Made by a program: the position numbers and the translations under genes | Shown: in pieces, positions 52,165 to 60,988 of the stretch | Position numbering within the stretch: the stretch's first letter is position 1 | Layout: each line of letters opens with the position of its first letter | Notes under the pieces: model-generated | The model's input: the letters and a program-made list of their open reading frames with translations, nothing else | The model's database searches: none | Told to the model about the DNA's origin: nothing | NCBI RefSeq assembly: GCF_002970975.1 | Contig: NZ_KZ672984.1 | Coordinates: 1 to 64,000 of the forward strand | Length of the DNA: 64,000 bases | Source of the DNA: Microbacterium halophytorum | Lineage (GTDB): Bacteria; Actinomycetota; Actinomycetes; Actinomycetales; Microbacteriaceae | Direction: 5' to 3'

Positions 52165-52647
52165 GTGGATTTGCCCGACGAACCCGTCCCCGACATCAAC
52201 CATGGCGACTCCGACGCCTGGCGGGTGCTGGATCGATACCGCGAGCTGGAACTGCAGCTGGCGATCTTCGGGCACCACCTCAGCGCCAAGATCGGCATGC
52301 GCCCGGTCGATCTGCAGTGCTTCAACCTGGTGCACCGGCACGAGCAGGTGACCATCGGCGAGCTCGCCCGCTTGCTCGAACTGCGACCGGCGACGACGAC
52401 GGGCATCGTCGACCGCCTCTCCGCGCAGGGCTGGGTCACCCGCGACCGCGACGGCGCCGACCGCCGCACGGTGTCGGTCCGGGTGCTCCCGGATCGCCTG
52501 CCCGAGCTCTTCGGCCATCTCGCGCCGCTCGGCGAAGAGCTCTCGGCGATGCTCGACCGCTTGAGCGCAGACGAGGTCGGCGTCATCGCCGACTTCCTGG
52601 ACCACGCCGCCGGCGCGACCCGCCGGGCGACCACAGGCGATGCGTGA
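52165..52647 (+). CDS. MarR-family transcriptional regulator
   Basis: The 160-residue protein has the MarR winged helix: QVTIGELARLLELRPATTTG and IVDRLSAQGWVTRDRDGADR, with RRTVSVRVLP as the wing. The start is GTG 52165 with GTGAGGAA upstream. Divergent from the DUF998 gene, its likely target. The inducer is unknown. Confidence 0.9.
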   Translation: MDLPDEPVPDINHGDSDAWRVLDRYRELELQLAIFGHHLSAKIGMRPVDLQCFNLVHRHEQVTIGELARLLELRPATTTGIVDRLSAQGWVTRDRDGADRRTVSVRVLPDRLPELFGHLAPLGEELSAMLDRLSADEVGVIADFLDHAAGATRRATTGDA

Positions 52648-52737
52648 GCCGGGGACGGTGCCGGATGCACGGCGGCCGCCGCGTGCCGGATGCGCCGCGC
52701 CTCGCCATCGAACCACACCACCGGCTGGACGACTCCG

Positions 52738-52752
52738 ATAGCTTGTGCCTAT
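52738..52752 (+). promoter_or_regulatory. LysR-type box over the lysR start codon
   Basis: ATAGCTTGTGCCTAT has the T-N11-A form with ATAG/CTAT ends. Its last bases include the start codon ATG (52751). TAGCTT inside it can serve as a -10, which would start transcription at the ATG (leaderless). The near-identical ATAGCCTGCGCCTAT lies at 53701, in front of mesX. Confidence 0.6.
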
Positions 52753-53704
52753 GGCACGCGACGCGATCGGCACGGCGAACGGCATCACCCTGCAGCAGCT
52801 GCGGTACTTCGCGGAGGTCGCCGCCGAAGGTTCCATCTCCGCGGCGGCCGACCTGCTCTACGTCTCGCAGCCGACGATGTCCGCCGCCATGAAGGATCTC
52901 GAGCGCCGGGTCGGGCAGGCGCTCTTCATGCGCTCGTCGCGCGGCGTGACCCTCACGGAAGACGGCACCGAGTTCCTCGGCTACGCCCGCCAGGTCGTCG
53001 AGCAGGCCGAGCTCCTCGAGCAGCGCTACCTGGGCCGCCCGCCGTCGCGCCGCCTCCTCGCCGTCTCGGCCCAGCACTACTCCTTCGTCGTCGACGCGTT
53101 CGTCCGGATGGTGAAGGCGACGGATGCCGCCGAGTACGCGTTCACGCTCCGCGAGACCCGCACGTGGGACATCATCGAAGACGTCCGCACGCTCCGCAGC
53201 GAGATCGGCGTGCTCTATCGCAACGACTTCAACCGGAACGTCATCGACAAGCTCCTGCGCGAGTCGGGGCTCGTCTTCACACCCCTCTTCCTCGCGACCC
53301 CGCACATCTTCATCGCGCGGACGAACCCGCTCGCCGGGCGCGAGCGGGTCACCCTCGACGACCTCGAGAACGTGCCGCGGCTCACCTTCGACCAGGGCGC
53401 GAACAACTCCTTCTACTTCGCCGAGGAGATCCTGTCGACCCGCTCGTCGAAGCAGGACATCCGGGTCAGCGACCGGGCGACGATCTTCAACCTCATGATC
53501 GGCCTCGACGGCTACACGATCTCGACCGGCATCGTCTCGGACGACTTGGACCCGTCCATCGTCGCCGTGCCGCTCGACGTGGACGAGCGCATCGAGATCG
53601 GCTGGATCGGGCACAGCTCCGTGCGGATGACGGGGCAGGCGGAGCGCTTCGTCGCCGAGATGCGCGACGTCGTCACCGATTTCGGCGTCGAACTGCTCAC
53701 ATAG
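52751..53704 (+). CDS. LysR-family regulator of the mesX-mesD operon (candidate)
   Basis: The 317-residue LTTR has the N-terminal HTH ITLQQLRYFAEVAAEGSISA and AADLLYVSQPTMSAAMKDLE, followed by a two-lobe effector domain. It sits directly upstream of mesX-mesD on the same strand. Identical-pattern T-N11-A boxes lie over its own start and before mesX, so it probably autoregulates and activates mesXD. The effector is likely homocysteine or a methionine-cycle signal by analogy to MetR (inference). Confidence 0.88.
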   Translation: MARDAIGTANGITLQQLRYFAEVAAEGSISAAADLLYVSQPTMSAAMKDLERRVGQALFMRSSRGVTLTEDGTEFLGYARQVVEQAELLEQRYLGRPPSRRLLAVSAQHYSFVVDAFVRMVKATDAAEYAFTLRETRTWDIIEDVRTLRSEIGVLYRNDFNRNVIDKLLRESGLVFTPLFLATPHIFIARTNPLAGRERVTLDDLENVPRLTFDQGANNSFYFAEEILSTRSSKQDIRVSDRATIFNLMIGLDGYTISTGIVSDDLDPSIVAVPLDVDERIEIGWIGHSSVRMTGQAERFVAEMRDVVTDFGVELLT

Positions 53705-53768
53705 CCTGCGCCTATGCCTACCCCATCAGGATCTCAATGGGGCTATAGCTGCGCCTCGTGCCTACACT
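53701..53768 (+). promoter_or_regulatory. mesX promoter with two LysR-type sites
   Basis: Site 1, ATAGCCTGCGCCTAT (53701-53715), overlaps the lysR stop. Site 2, a weaker ATAGCTGCGCCTCG (53745-53758), precedes TACACT (53763-53768), a good -10. With a start near 53775, the sites centre at about -67 and -23, the usual LysR recognition/activation spacing. A small hairpin, CCCCAT-N10-ATGGGG (53721-53742), lies between them. Confidence 0.55.
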
Positions 53769-53831
53769 GGCGTCCACGACGCGGGGACCCACCCGCGCTC
53801 CGCACGCGACACGATGAGGCACCAGACCACC

Positions 53832-54851
53832 ATGGCGACCGAGTTCACGTTCAGCATCCGCACGACCCCCTTCGATGAGGACTACTCCCCTGCGGCCGAT
53901 TCCCGCGCCACCACGAACTTCGCGAACCTGGCCCGCGGAGACGATCGCCGGCGGAACCTGCGGGGCGTCCTGGCGATGATCGACGGCCGCTTCAACGAGC
54001 TGGCAGCGGCCGAGAACCCGAATCGCGACAGGTATCACGTCGAGCTCGAGATCGTGTCGGTCGACCTCCACCTGACGGACGGCGCCAGCGGCGGCACCAC
54101 CCCGGGCTTCCCCCTGATCGAGATCCTCGATGTCACGATCCTCGACCGGGCGACGGGCGAGCGCATCAAGGGCATCTCGGGCAACAACTTCTCCTCCTAC
54201 GTGCGCGACTACGACTTCAGCGTCCGCCTGCCGCAGCACAAGGCGGTAGAGCCGGGGCTGCCCGGCGACTTCGGCGAGCTGCACGGCAAGCTCTTCCAGC
54301 ACTTCCTCGCGTCCGACGCCTACCGCGAGCGCTTCGCGCTGTCGCCCGTGATCTGCATCAGCGTCTCGACGAGCCGTACCTACCAGCGGCTGGGCAACCG
54401 GCATCCGGTTCTCGGTGTCGAGTACGGGCACGACGCCGACTCGCTGACGGACGAGTACTTCGGCAAGATGGGCCTACAGGTGCGGTACTTCATGCCGGAT
54501 GGATCGGTTGCGCCGCTCGCGTTCTACCACCGAGGCGACCTGGAGGGCGACTACTCCGACCTGGCTCTCGCCGGCACGATCGCCACGATGGAGGCGTTTC
54601 AGAAGATCTACCGCCCGGAGATCTACAACGCGAACGAGCCCGCCGGCGAGGTGTACCGGCCGACGCTGGAGAACGCCGACTACACGGTGCTCGACATCGC
54701 CTACGACCGCGAGGAGCGCGCCCAGCTGGGCAAGACGCAGGGCCGGTTCACCGACGAGCACTTCATCACGCCGTATCGGGAAGTCCTCGACGAGTGGGCC
54801 GCGACCCGCCCGCTCGCCCTGGCCGGCGCGGAAGCGGGGAGCCGTCGATGA
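53832..54851 (+). CDS. mesX: DUF1852 protein MesX, partner of MesD methionine synthase
   Basis: The 339-residue protein matches DUF1852 end to end: MATEFTFSIRTTPFDEDYSP, TNFANLARGDDRRRNLRGVL, GNNFSSYVRDYDFSVRLP, HPVLGVEYGHDADSLTDEYF and QKIYRPEIYNANEPAGEVYR. DUF1852 was named MesX because it is needed, with oxygen, for MesD-type folate-independent methionine synthesis; the methyl donor is not known. I choose ATG 53832 (conserved N-terminus, GAGG upstream) over 53814. The stop overlaps the mesD ATG (ATGA). Confidence 0.9.
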   Translation: MATEFTFSIRTTPFDEDYSPAADSRATTNFANLARGDDRRRNLRGVLAMIDGRFNELAAAENPNRDRYHVELEIVSVDLHLTDGASGGTTPGFPLIEILDVTILDRATGERIKGISGNNFSSYVRDYDFSVRLPQHKAVEPGLPGDFGELHGKLFQHFLASDAYRERFALSPVICISVSTSRTYQRLGNRHPVLGVEYGHDADSLTDEYFGKMGLQVRYFMPDGSVAPLAFYHRGDLEGDYSDLALAGTIATMEAFQKIYRPEIYNANEPAGEVYRPTLENADYTVLDIAYDREERAQLGKTQGRFTDEHFITPYREVLDEWAATRPLALAGAEAGSRR

Positions 54852-55873
54852 GCGCGCTCCTGCCCACCTCGACCGTCGGCAGCCTGCCCAAGCCGGCCTG
54901 GCTCTCGGAGCCCGAAAAGCTCTGGTCGCCCTGGAAGCTCGAGGGCGCGGAGCTGACCGAGGGCAAGCGCGACGCCCTGCTCCTGGCGGCGGGCGAACAG
55001 CGCGCCGCCGGGCTCGACATCGTCAGCGACGGCGAGCAGACGCGGCAGCACTTCGTCACGACGTTCATCGAGCACCTCAGCGGCGTCGACTTCGAGAACC
55101 GCGAGACGGTGCGCATCCGGGATCGCTACGACGCGAGCGTCCCGACGGTCGTCGGCACCGTCGGCCGCGAGCGACCGGTGTTCGCCGACGACGCGAAGAC
55201 GCTCCGCGCGCACACCGACGCCCCCATCAAGTGGGCGCTGCCGGGCCCCATGACGATGATCGACACGCTCGCCGACAAGCACTACGGCAGCCGCGAGGAG
55301 CTCGCGTGGGAGTTCGCGGCCATCCTCAACCAGGAGGCGAAGGAGCTGGAAGCCGCCGGCGTCGACATCATCCAGTTCGACGAGCCCGCCTTCAACGTCT
55401 TCTTCGACGACGTGAAGGATTGGGGTGTGGCCGCCCTCGAACGCGCGGCGGAGGGCCTGCGCTGCGAGACGGCGGTGCACATCTGCTACGGCTACGGCAT
55501 CAAGGCGAACACCGACTGGAAGGCGACGCTGGGGGCCGAGTGGCGCCAGTACGAGGAGTCGTTCCCCCTGCTGCAGCAGTCGAACATCGACATCGTCTCG
55601 CTGGAGCGCCACAACTCGCACGTGCCGGTCGACCTCATCGGTCTCCTCCGAGGCAAGAAGGTGATGGTCGGCGCCATCGACGTCGCGACGGACGCGGTCG
55701 AGACCCCGGATGAGGTGGCAGCGACCCTGCGCGGCGTGCTCGAGTTCGTCGACGCCGACAAGCTGCTCCCCAGCACGAACTGCGGCATGGCCCCGCTGGC
55801 CCGCGACGTCGCGCGCGGCAAGATGTCCGCCCTCGCGGCGGGCGCGGCGATCGTGCGGGCGGAGCTGGCCTAG
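54848..55873 (+). CDS. mesD: Core-type methionine synthase MesD (MetE C-terminal-like)
   Basis: The 341-residue protein equals only the catalytic C-terminal barrel of cobalamin-independent MetE: STVGSLPKPAWL, FDEPAFNVF (residues 178-186), zinc ligands H211 and C213 in HICYGYG, E253 in SLERHN and C312 in STNCGMAP. The N-terminal folate-binding half is missing, as in the Mes families. With MesX next door it is the MesD type, which methylates homocysteine without methyl-folate. It is translationally coupled to mesX and followed by a hairpin. Confidence 0.9.
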   Translation: MSALLPTSTVGSLPKPAWLSEPEKLWSPWKLEGAELTEGKRDALLLAAGEQRAAGLDIVSDGEQTRQHFVTTFIEHLSGVDFENRETVRIRDRYDASVPTVVGTVGRERPVFADDAKTLRAHTDAPIKWALPGPMTMIDTLADKHYGSREELAWEFAAILNQEAKELEAAGVDIIQFDEPAFNVFFDDVKDWGVAALERAAEGLRCETAVHICYGYGIKANTDWKATLGAEWRQYEESFPLLQQSNIDIVSLERHNSHVPVDLIGLLRGKKVMVGAIDVATDAVETPDEVAATLRGVLEFVDADKLLPSTNCGMAPLARDVARGKMSALAAGAAIVRAELA

Positions 55874-55883
55874 CGCGGCCACC

Positions 55884-55925
55884 GGAGCGGCGACGAGGCG
55901 CCACCGCCTCGGCCTCGTCCGCTCC
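55884..55925 (+). terminator. Hairpin terminator after mesD
   Basis: GGAGCG-gc-GACGAGGC pairs with GCCTCGTC-CGCTCC over a 12-nt loop, beginning 10 bp after the stop. Confidence 0.6.
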
Positions 55926-55932
55926 AGCGGCC

Positions 55933-56017
55933 GCGCAGTATCCAGGCGGATCAGCAATATCGAGGACGAATCCCGCGAGAAGGTCCTCGAAGATGCGGAA
56001 TCTCCTCGATGTTGCGC
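55933..56017. repeat. 85-bp imperfect hairpin repeat, subfamily II (between mesD and the surface-protein gene)
   Basis: GCGCA/TGCGC outside and TCGAGGAC/GTCCTCGA inside pair in one register (centre 55975) around the 15-nt loop GAATCCCGCGAGAAG (55968-55982). It aligns with the hairpins in the 191-bp tandem repeat 18 kb away, with stem changes in the inner arm on both sides (GAC/GTC here, GAG/CTC there). Confidence 0.75.
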
Positions 56018-56163
56018 GGGCCGGACGAACGCCCGGGTCGGACGTCGCTCTTCCCAGCAGACCGGTATTCGGCCATACTGTGGGCGGAGGGCCCGGCCCT
56101 CCTTCCCGTGCGATCTGCCCGCCTTCGCCATGGGAGCGGTGTCGCTCCCGGATTGAGCTGCCC

Positions 56164-59100
56164 ATGCGTCCTCGCCGTCTGCCCGCCGAACCGAAGCTCC
56201 GCACCCGCGCACTGCGCGCGATCGTCACGGCGGTGCTCGTCGCGGGCGCGGTGCTCGTACCGGTCTCCTCATCCGCCGCCGCGCCGATCGTCATCGACGA
56301 CTTCGGCGGGGCGCAGATCTCCGCACCGACGATCGCCGTGTCGAACGGCGGCGGCACGAGCACGACGCCGACATCGACGGCAGGCGACGGCGTGCACCGC
56401 TTCGAGCTCTTCGGCGACGGCAACTCCATCACGTCGGCGGAGTTGGACTATTCGTTCGACGAGATCGACCTCACGTCGGCGGGCTCGAACACGCAGTTCA
56501 TGGTGGGGCTGGACAGCGTCGAACGCGGCCCCGATCTTCCCCCGGGCCAGACCGCCGTCAGCACGCAGATCACGGTGACAGATGCCTCGGGCGCGACCGG
56601 CCAGTACTCCACCGGGTTCGCGAATACGGCGGACTTCGACCTCGTGCTCAACTTCGCCTGCGCCGGCGGCACCACGACCTGCTTCAGCGGCGACGTCGAC
56701 TTCACGCGCGTGACGGGCGTCACCCTCAGCTTCTTCTATCCCCAGAACTACGACTCCGAGTACTCGACGGTCGTCGTCGTCGATGAACTGAGGACGACTC
56801 CTACCGGCGGCACGCAGCCACCTCCCCCCGTTCCGGTGATCGCTCTGGAGACGCCGACGACATCCGGAACCGTGTGGGTGCAGGGTGCGGCCGAGCTCAG
56901 GTACTCGGTCGACTTCCGCTCCAACGGCGCGAGCACCGAGATGGCCTCCGTCGATCTGTCCCTGGCGTCCGTCGTGACCACCGGCTCGCTCGACGCGTCG
57001 ATCGCCGCGTCCGCCGACCCCGGCGGTGGCGCGTACGAGATCACCGTGTGGGTCGCGTCAGGGTCGGGCACCGTGGCAGTCTCGTTCCCGGAGGGGGCGG
57101 GCACCGACACCTGGGGGCAGCCGAGCGCTGCGGCGACCGGCCCGGCCGTCTCGGTCTCGCAGGGCGAGGCGCCGAACATCGACGACCAGGTCTTCGCGGC
57201 ACGCTTCGGGCAGGAGTTCACCGGGTCGCTCACCGCCTCGGGCACTCCAGCCCCGACGTTCAGCACGCAGACGGGCCTGCCCGCCGGGCTCGAGCTCGCC
57301 GCCGACGGGTCTCTCACCGCCGCCGACAACCTCCCCGCCGGAACATACGACGTCACGGTCCGTGCGACCAATCCGCTGGGGGTCGACGAGGCGACCGTAC
57401 GCATTGCCGTCGACGACGTCAGATTCACGAGCCCGGCCGCGGCCGAGTTCAGCACGACGGCTCCCTCGCACTTCCTGGTCGCCTGGGACGCGCCGGAGGG
57501 CACGACGATCAGCGGCTACGACGAGCTTCCCCTGGGGCTGACTGCGGCACCGGAGGCACACGCCCTGCACATCTCGGGAATCGCCGATCGCACCGCGGCA
57601 GGAGTCACCGTGCTTCCGCTGACCCTTACCCCGCCGTCGGGACCGCCCGTCGTGCAGGAGCTCTCGCTCACGGTGAATGCCCCGCCCGCGTTCATCGGCG
57701 AGCTGGGCTTCACACCGACCGTCGGAGTGCCGTTCGAAGTGACGGTGATGACGAACGGCTGGCCAGCCGCCGAGGTGAGCCTGCTCGACGCGCTGCCCGA
57801 CGGGCTCGAGTTCACGGACAACGGCGACGGAACGGCCACCATCAGCGGTACTCCCGTCGGCGCGACCGGGATATCAACCGTCACGGCGAGCGCTGACAAC
57901 GGAATGGGCACGGCGTCCGCTGACCTGACCTTCGACGTGCGCTCAGCGCCGACGCTCGCTCCGATCGCCGACCAGCAGGTCGAGGCCGGCACAAGCGTCA
58001 GCGTGCCGCTGGTCACGGGTGGATCCCCCGCGCCGACGGTGACGGCGGACGCACTGCCCGATTGGATCGCGCTGACGGGCGACGCAGATGCCGGTTGGGC
58101 GCTGCGGGTTTCGCCGACCAGCCCGGACGACGCGGCGACGATCACACTGACGGCGGCCAATGCAGTCTCCTCCGAATCCCGCTCCGTGTCGTTCACGTCG
58201 TACGAGCTGCCGACGATCAGCGGCCCCGAGAGCGTCGTACTGGTCGCGGGGCAGGATGTCCCCGCCGGCACGACCTACGAGGTGGCCGGGTCGCCGGCCC
58301 CCGAGGTCGAGGTCAGGGGACTCCCCGCCGGTGTCTCCGCCGAGGTCGACGGCGGTACCGTGACGCTCACCGGCGTGCCCGATGAGGCGGGCGGCTCTGC
58401 CGCGACCATCACCGCGACGAACCCTTACGGCCGCGAAGAGCTCACCGTCGCGATGACAGTGGATGCGACCCCGGAGCTGGCACCGATCGATGCGGCGGAG
58501 GTTCCCGTCGGGACGTCGTTCACACGCGAAGTGCAGGCGACAGGGCAGCCGACGCCGGCGCTGACAGCGAGCGATCTCCCGGCCGGTGTGACCTTCACGG
58601 ATCACGGCGACGGCACGGGCACACTCGCCGGTGAACCGGCGGATCGGGGCGAGTCGGTCACGACGATCCACGCGGAGAACCGCGCGGGTGCGGCTTCCAC
58701 GACATTCGCGCTGACCGCCACCGCTCAGCCGGAGTTCGTCTCCGGCGGCGCGATCGCCTTCGAGCGCGGCGTGGGCGAGGAGTTCACGATCGCGACCGAG
58801 GCATACCCCGTGGCGGCGCTCACCCTGGCGGGCGATGCGCCCGCTGGGCTGGCGTTCACCGACAACGGCGACGGCACGGCCACGCTCTCGGGCACCGCGA
58901 GCGACTCAGGCCGCGAGAGCCTGCAGATCACGGCGGACAACGGTTCGGATGTCGCCGAACAGACACTCGTCGTGACGGTGTGGGAGGCGCCGGTGTTCAC
59001 GTCGGCGCCGACTGCCGCCTTCACCATCGGCGAGGAGGGTGAAGCGGCGATCACGACGACCGGTTTCCCCGTGCCGTCGCTCACGCTGACCGGGTCGCTG

Positions 59101-59670
59101 CCCTCCGGCCTGTCGTTCATCGACAACGGCGACGGAACCGGGTCGGTCTCGGGAATTCCCGCGGACGGAACGGAAGGCACGTTCCCCGTCACGATCACGG
59201 CGACGACCACCATCGATGCACCGCCGGTCGTGCCGAGCTCGGGCTTCGCTGCGCTGGCGGCGCAGACCATCGGGCGCACGCAGGAACTCAGACTCGACGT
59301 GGCTCCGGCTGACGTGATCGACGAGGAGCCCCCTGGCGACACCGATACCCCGGACGACACCGATACCCCGGATGACACGGCCACCCCCGACGACACCGGC
59401 ACCGGCGACGACACCGGCAACGCGGACGGCACCGGCACCGACGACACCGACAACTCGGGCGACACGGACACCCCAGACGACACCAGCACCCCGGATGACA
59501 CCGGCGCCGACGACGACGCCGGCAACACGGACGCGTCCGGGACCGCTGGCTCTGCCTCGGAAGCGCTCGCGGTGACGGGCGGTTCAGGCGATTGGGCACT
59601 GCTCGCGCTGGGATTCCTCCTGATCGCCCTCGGAGTCGTTGCACGCAGGTCCCGCGCACGGATGGAATAG
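56164..59670 (+). CDS. Large secreted Ig-repeat surface protein with sortase signal
   Basis: A Sec signal (to about residue 40, SSSAAA) leads to a globular N-terminal region (about 41-215), then about ten Ig-like (He_PIG/cadherin-type) modules of 80-90 residues. The modules repeat the pattern P-x-G-L-x-F-T-D-N-G-D-G-T-(A/G)-x-x-S-G-x-P. A Thr/Asp/Pro-rich stalk (DTDTPDDT repeats) follows, then LAVTG (1135-1139), a membrane helix and an RRSRARME tail, the layout of class E sortase substrates. It is 1168 residues, wall-anchored, and probably adhesive or structural. ATG 56164 has only a weak ribosome-binding site. Confidence 0.85.
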   Translation: MRPRRLPAEPKLRTRALRAIVTAVLVAGAVLVPVSSSAAAPIVIDDFGGAQISAPTIAVSNGGGTSTTPTSTAGDGVHRFELFGDGNSITSAELDYSFDEIDLTSAGSNTQFMVGLDSVERGPDLPPGQTAVSTQITVTDASGATGQYSTGFANTADFDLVLNFACAGGTTTCFSGDVDFTRVTGVTLSFFYPQNYDSEYSTVVVVDELRTTPTGGTQPPPPVPVIALETPTTSGTVWVQGAAELRYSVDFRSNGASTEMASVDLSLASVVTTGSLDASIAASADPGGGAYEITVWVASGSGTVAVSFPEGAGTDTWGQPSAAATGPAVSVSQGEAPNIDDQVFAARFGQEFTGSLTASGTPAPTFSTQTGLPAGLELAADGSLTAADNLPAGTYDVTVRATNPLGVDEATVRIAVDDVRFTSPAAAEFSTTAPSHFLVAWDAPEGTTISGYDELPLGLTAAPEAHALHISGIADRTAAGVTVLPLTLTPPSGPPVVQELSLTVNAPPAFIGELGFTPTVGVPFEVTVMTNGWPAAEVSLLDALPDGLEFTDNGDGTATISGTPVGATGISTVTASADNGMGTASADLTFDVRSAPTLAPIADQQVEAGTSVSVPLVTGGSPAPTVTADALPDWIALTGDADAGWALRVSPTSPDDAATITLTAANAVSSESRSVSFTSYELPTISGPESVVLVAGQDVPAGTTYEVAGSPAPEVEVRGLPAGVSAEVDGGTVTLTGVPDEAGGSAATITATNPYGREELTVAMTVDATPELAPIDAAEVPVGTSFTREVQATGQPTPALTASDLPAGVTFTDHGDGTGTLAGEPADRGESVTTIHAENRAGAASTTFALTATAQPEFVSGGAIAFERGVGEEFTIATEAYPVAALTLAGDAPAGLAFTDNGDGTATLSGTASDSGRESLQITADNGSDVAEQTLVVTVWEAPVFTSAPTAAFTIGEEGEAAITTTGFPVPSLTLTGSLPSGLSFIDNGDGTGSVSGIPADGTEGTFPVTITATTTIDAPPVVPSSGFAALAAQTIGRTQELRLDVAPADVIDEEPPGDTDTPDDTDTPDDTATPDDTGTGDDTGNADGTGTDDTDNSGDTDTPDDTSTPDDTGADDDAGNTDASGTAGSASEALAVTGGSGDWALLALGFLLIALGVVARRSRARME

Positions 59671-59787
59671 GGAGCCGCCCCACCCGCGCTGGCCGCCGCG
59701 CTCCCGCTCACGCGGGGGTGTCGGCCATGCGACTCCGAGGAACGTCGCGCAACGCGTCACGGGCGCAGGTCACCGACGAGCAGACCG

Positions 59788-60258
59788 CTACAGCGGCCCG
59801 AGCACCCGCTCCACGTCCGAATCGAGCGACAGCGCGTCGAGCACCTCGAGCAGCGCCTTCTCCTCGAAGCGGAAGTGGCTCTCCATGATCGCCGCGATGC
59901 CCTCGAGATGCCGCGCGACGGCATCCGGAGATGCCTGCCCGTCGATCGCGGCCTCCAGGCCCGCGATCAGGTGCGCGATCATCGAGTGATCCTGCTCGAG
60001 CTTGCGCAGCGTGTCGCGCAGCTCCGGATGCTCGGCCGCGATCGCCGGGAACAGCTCGCGGTCCTCCCCCTCGTGGTGCTGCGTGAGCGCGACGCAGAAG
60101 CCATGGCAGTACAACAGGAGATCGCGGGCCGCGTCAGGAGTTGGCGCCCCCACAGCGAGGGCATCCTGGCTGAGTGACAGCGCCTTCCGCAGCTGCGCGT
60201 GCACGCGGCGGAGCTCGTCGCCCCACGCCACCACCCGGTCGCGCTCGCCCGTCTTCAC
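59788..60258 (-). CDS. Hemerythrin HHE-domain protein
   Basis: The 156-residue four-helix protein has hemerythrin iron ligands: HAQLRKAL near the N-terminus, TQHHEGEDRELFPAI, LEQDHSMIAHL and ESHFRFEEKALLEVL. It should bind a di-iron centre for O2, NO or peroxide sensing or storage. It overlaps the upstream reductase-like gene by 4 bp (ATGA), so both are made from one mRNA. Confidence 0.9.
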   Translation of the reverse strand: MKTGERDRVVAWGDELRRVHAQLRKALSLSQDALAVGAPTPDAARDLLLYCHGFCVALTQHHEGEDRELFPAIAAEHPELRDTLRKLEQDHSMIAHLIAGLEAAIDGQASPDAVARHLEGIAAIMESHFRFEEKALLEVLDALSLDSDVERVLGPL

Positions 60259-60833
60259 TGCGCCCCGCCCGCGGCGCGCGCCGGAACGGCGTACCGCAGG
60301 ATGACCCCGCCCGTCTGCGTCACGCTGCTCTCCGCGAGTTCGAGCGGGCGCGGGGCGTCGGCGGGCTTGAACAGGGGCGTTCCCGCACCGAGGATCACCG
60401 GGGCGATGCCGACGAGGAGCTCGTCGACGAGGCCGGCCCGAAGGAGCGAGTCGGTCAGAACGGCGCTTCCGAACACGTACACGGGCCGGGAGTCGGCCTG
60501 CTTGCGCCGCGTGAGCTCGCCGACGATGTCGCCCGTCACCTCAGTGTTCTGCCACGTCGCCTCCGTGAGGGTGCGCGAGGCCACGAGCTTCGGTGCGGTG
60601 TTCATGTACGACGTGATGTCGGGGTGCTCCTCATCGGCCGAATGCCAGTACTCCGCCATGCCTTCGTACGTGACGCGCCCGAAGACGAGCAGGCCGAGCT
60701 CGTCGCCGAACGCCAGGCTCAGCCGCTGCAGCTCCTCGCCCCAGATGTACTCGTGCAGCCGGAGGTCCCACTTCTCCTCCCCCTCGAAGTATCCGTCGAG
60801 AGAGACGATGTTCCAGACGATCAGCTTCCCCAT
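60255..60833 (-). CDS. DHFR-like / RibD C-terminal-domain reductase
   Basis: The 192-residue protein matches the RibD_C (dihydrofolate-reductase-like) family: LIVWNIVSLDGYFEGEEKWD, LLVFGRVTYEGMAEYW, VYVFGSAVLTDSLLRAGLVD and GIAPVILGAGTPLF. It lacks the deaminase half of RibD, and members like this (YyaP/YwjB) have unknown substrates. It is translationally coupled to the hemerythrin gene. Confidence 0.88.
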   Translation of the reverse strand: MGKLIVWNIVSLDGYFEGEEKWDLRLHEYIWGEELQRLSLAFGDELGLLVFGRVTYEGMAEYWHSADEEHPDITSYMNTAPKLVASRTLTEATWQNTEVTGDIVGELTRRKQADSRPVYVFGSAVLTDSLLRAGLVDELLVGIAPVILGAGTPLFKPADAPRPLELAESSVTQTGGVILRYAVPARAAGGAQ

Positions 60834-60988
60834 GAGCGTGCCCCTTCGCGTGTGACCTCACTCGCAGGCTACGCCCCCGCGGGCGTTCGCGCTGTCGTCG
60901 GCGTCTGCGCCTCGAAACGTCGACGACGGCGCGAAGTCGATGACGGCGTCCGGATGCCCGGGGCGCGCGGCGCGCGGCGCGGGAGGCC

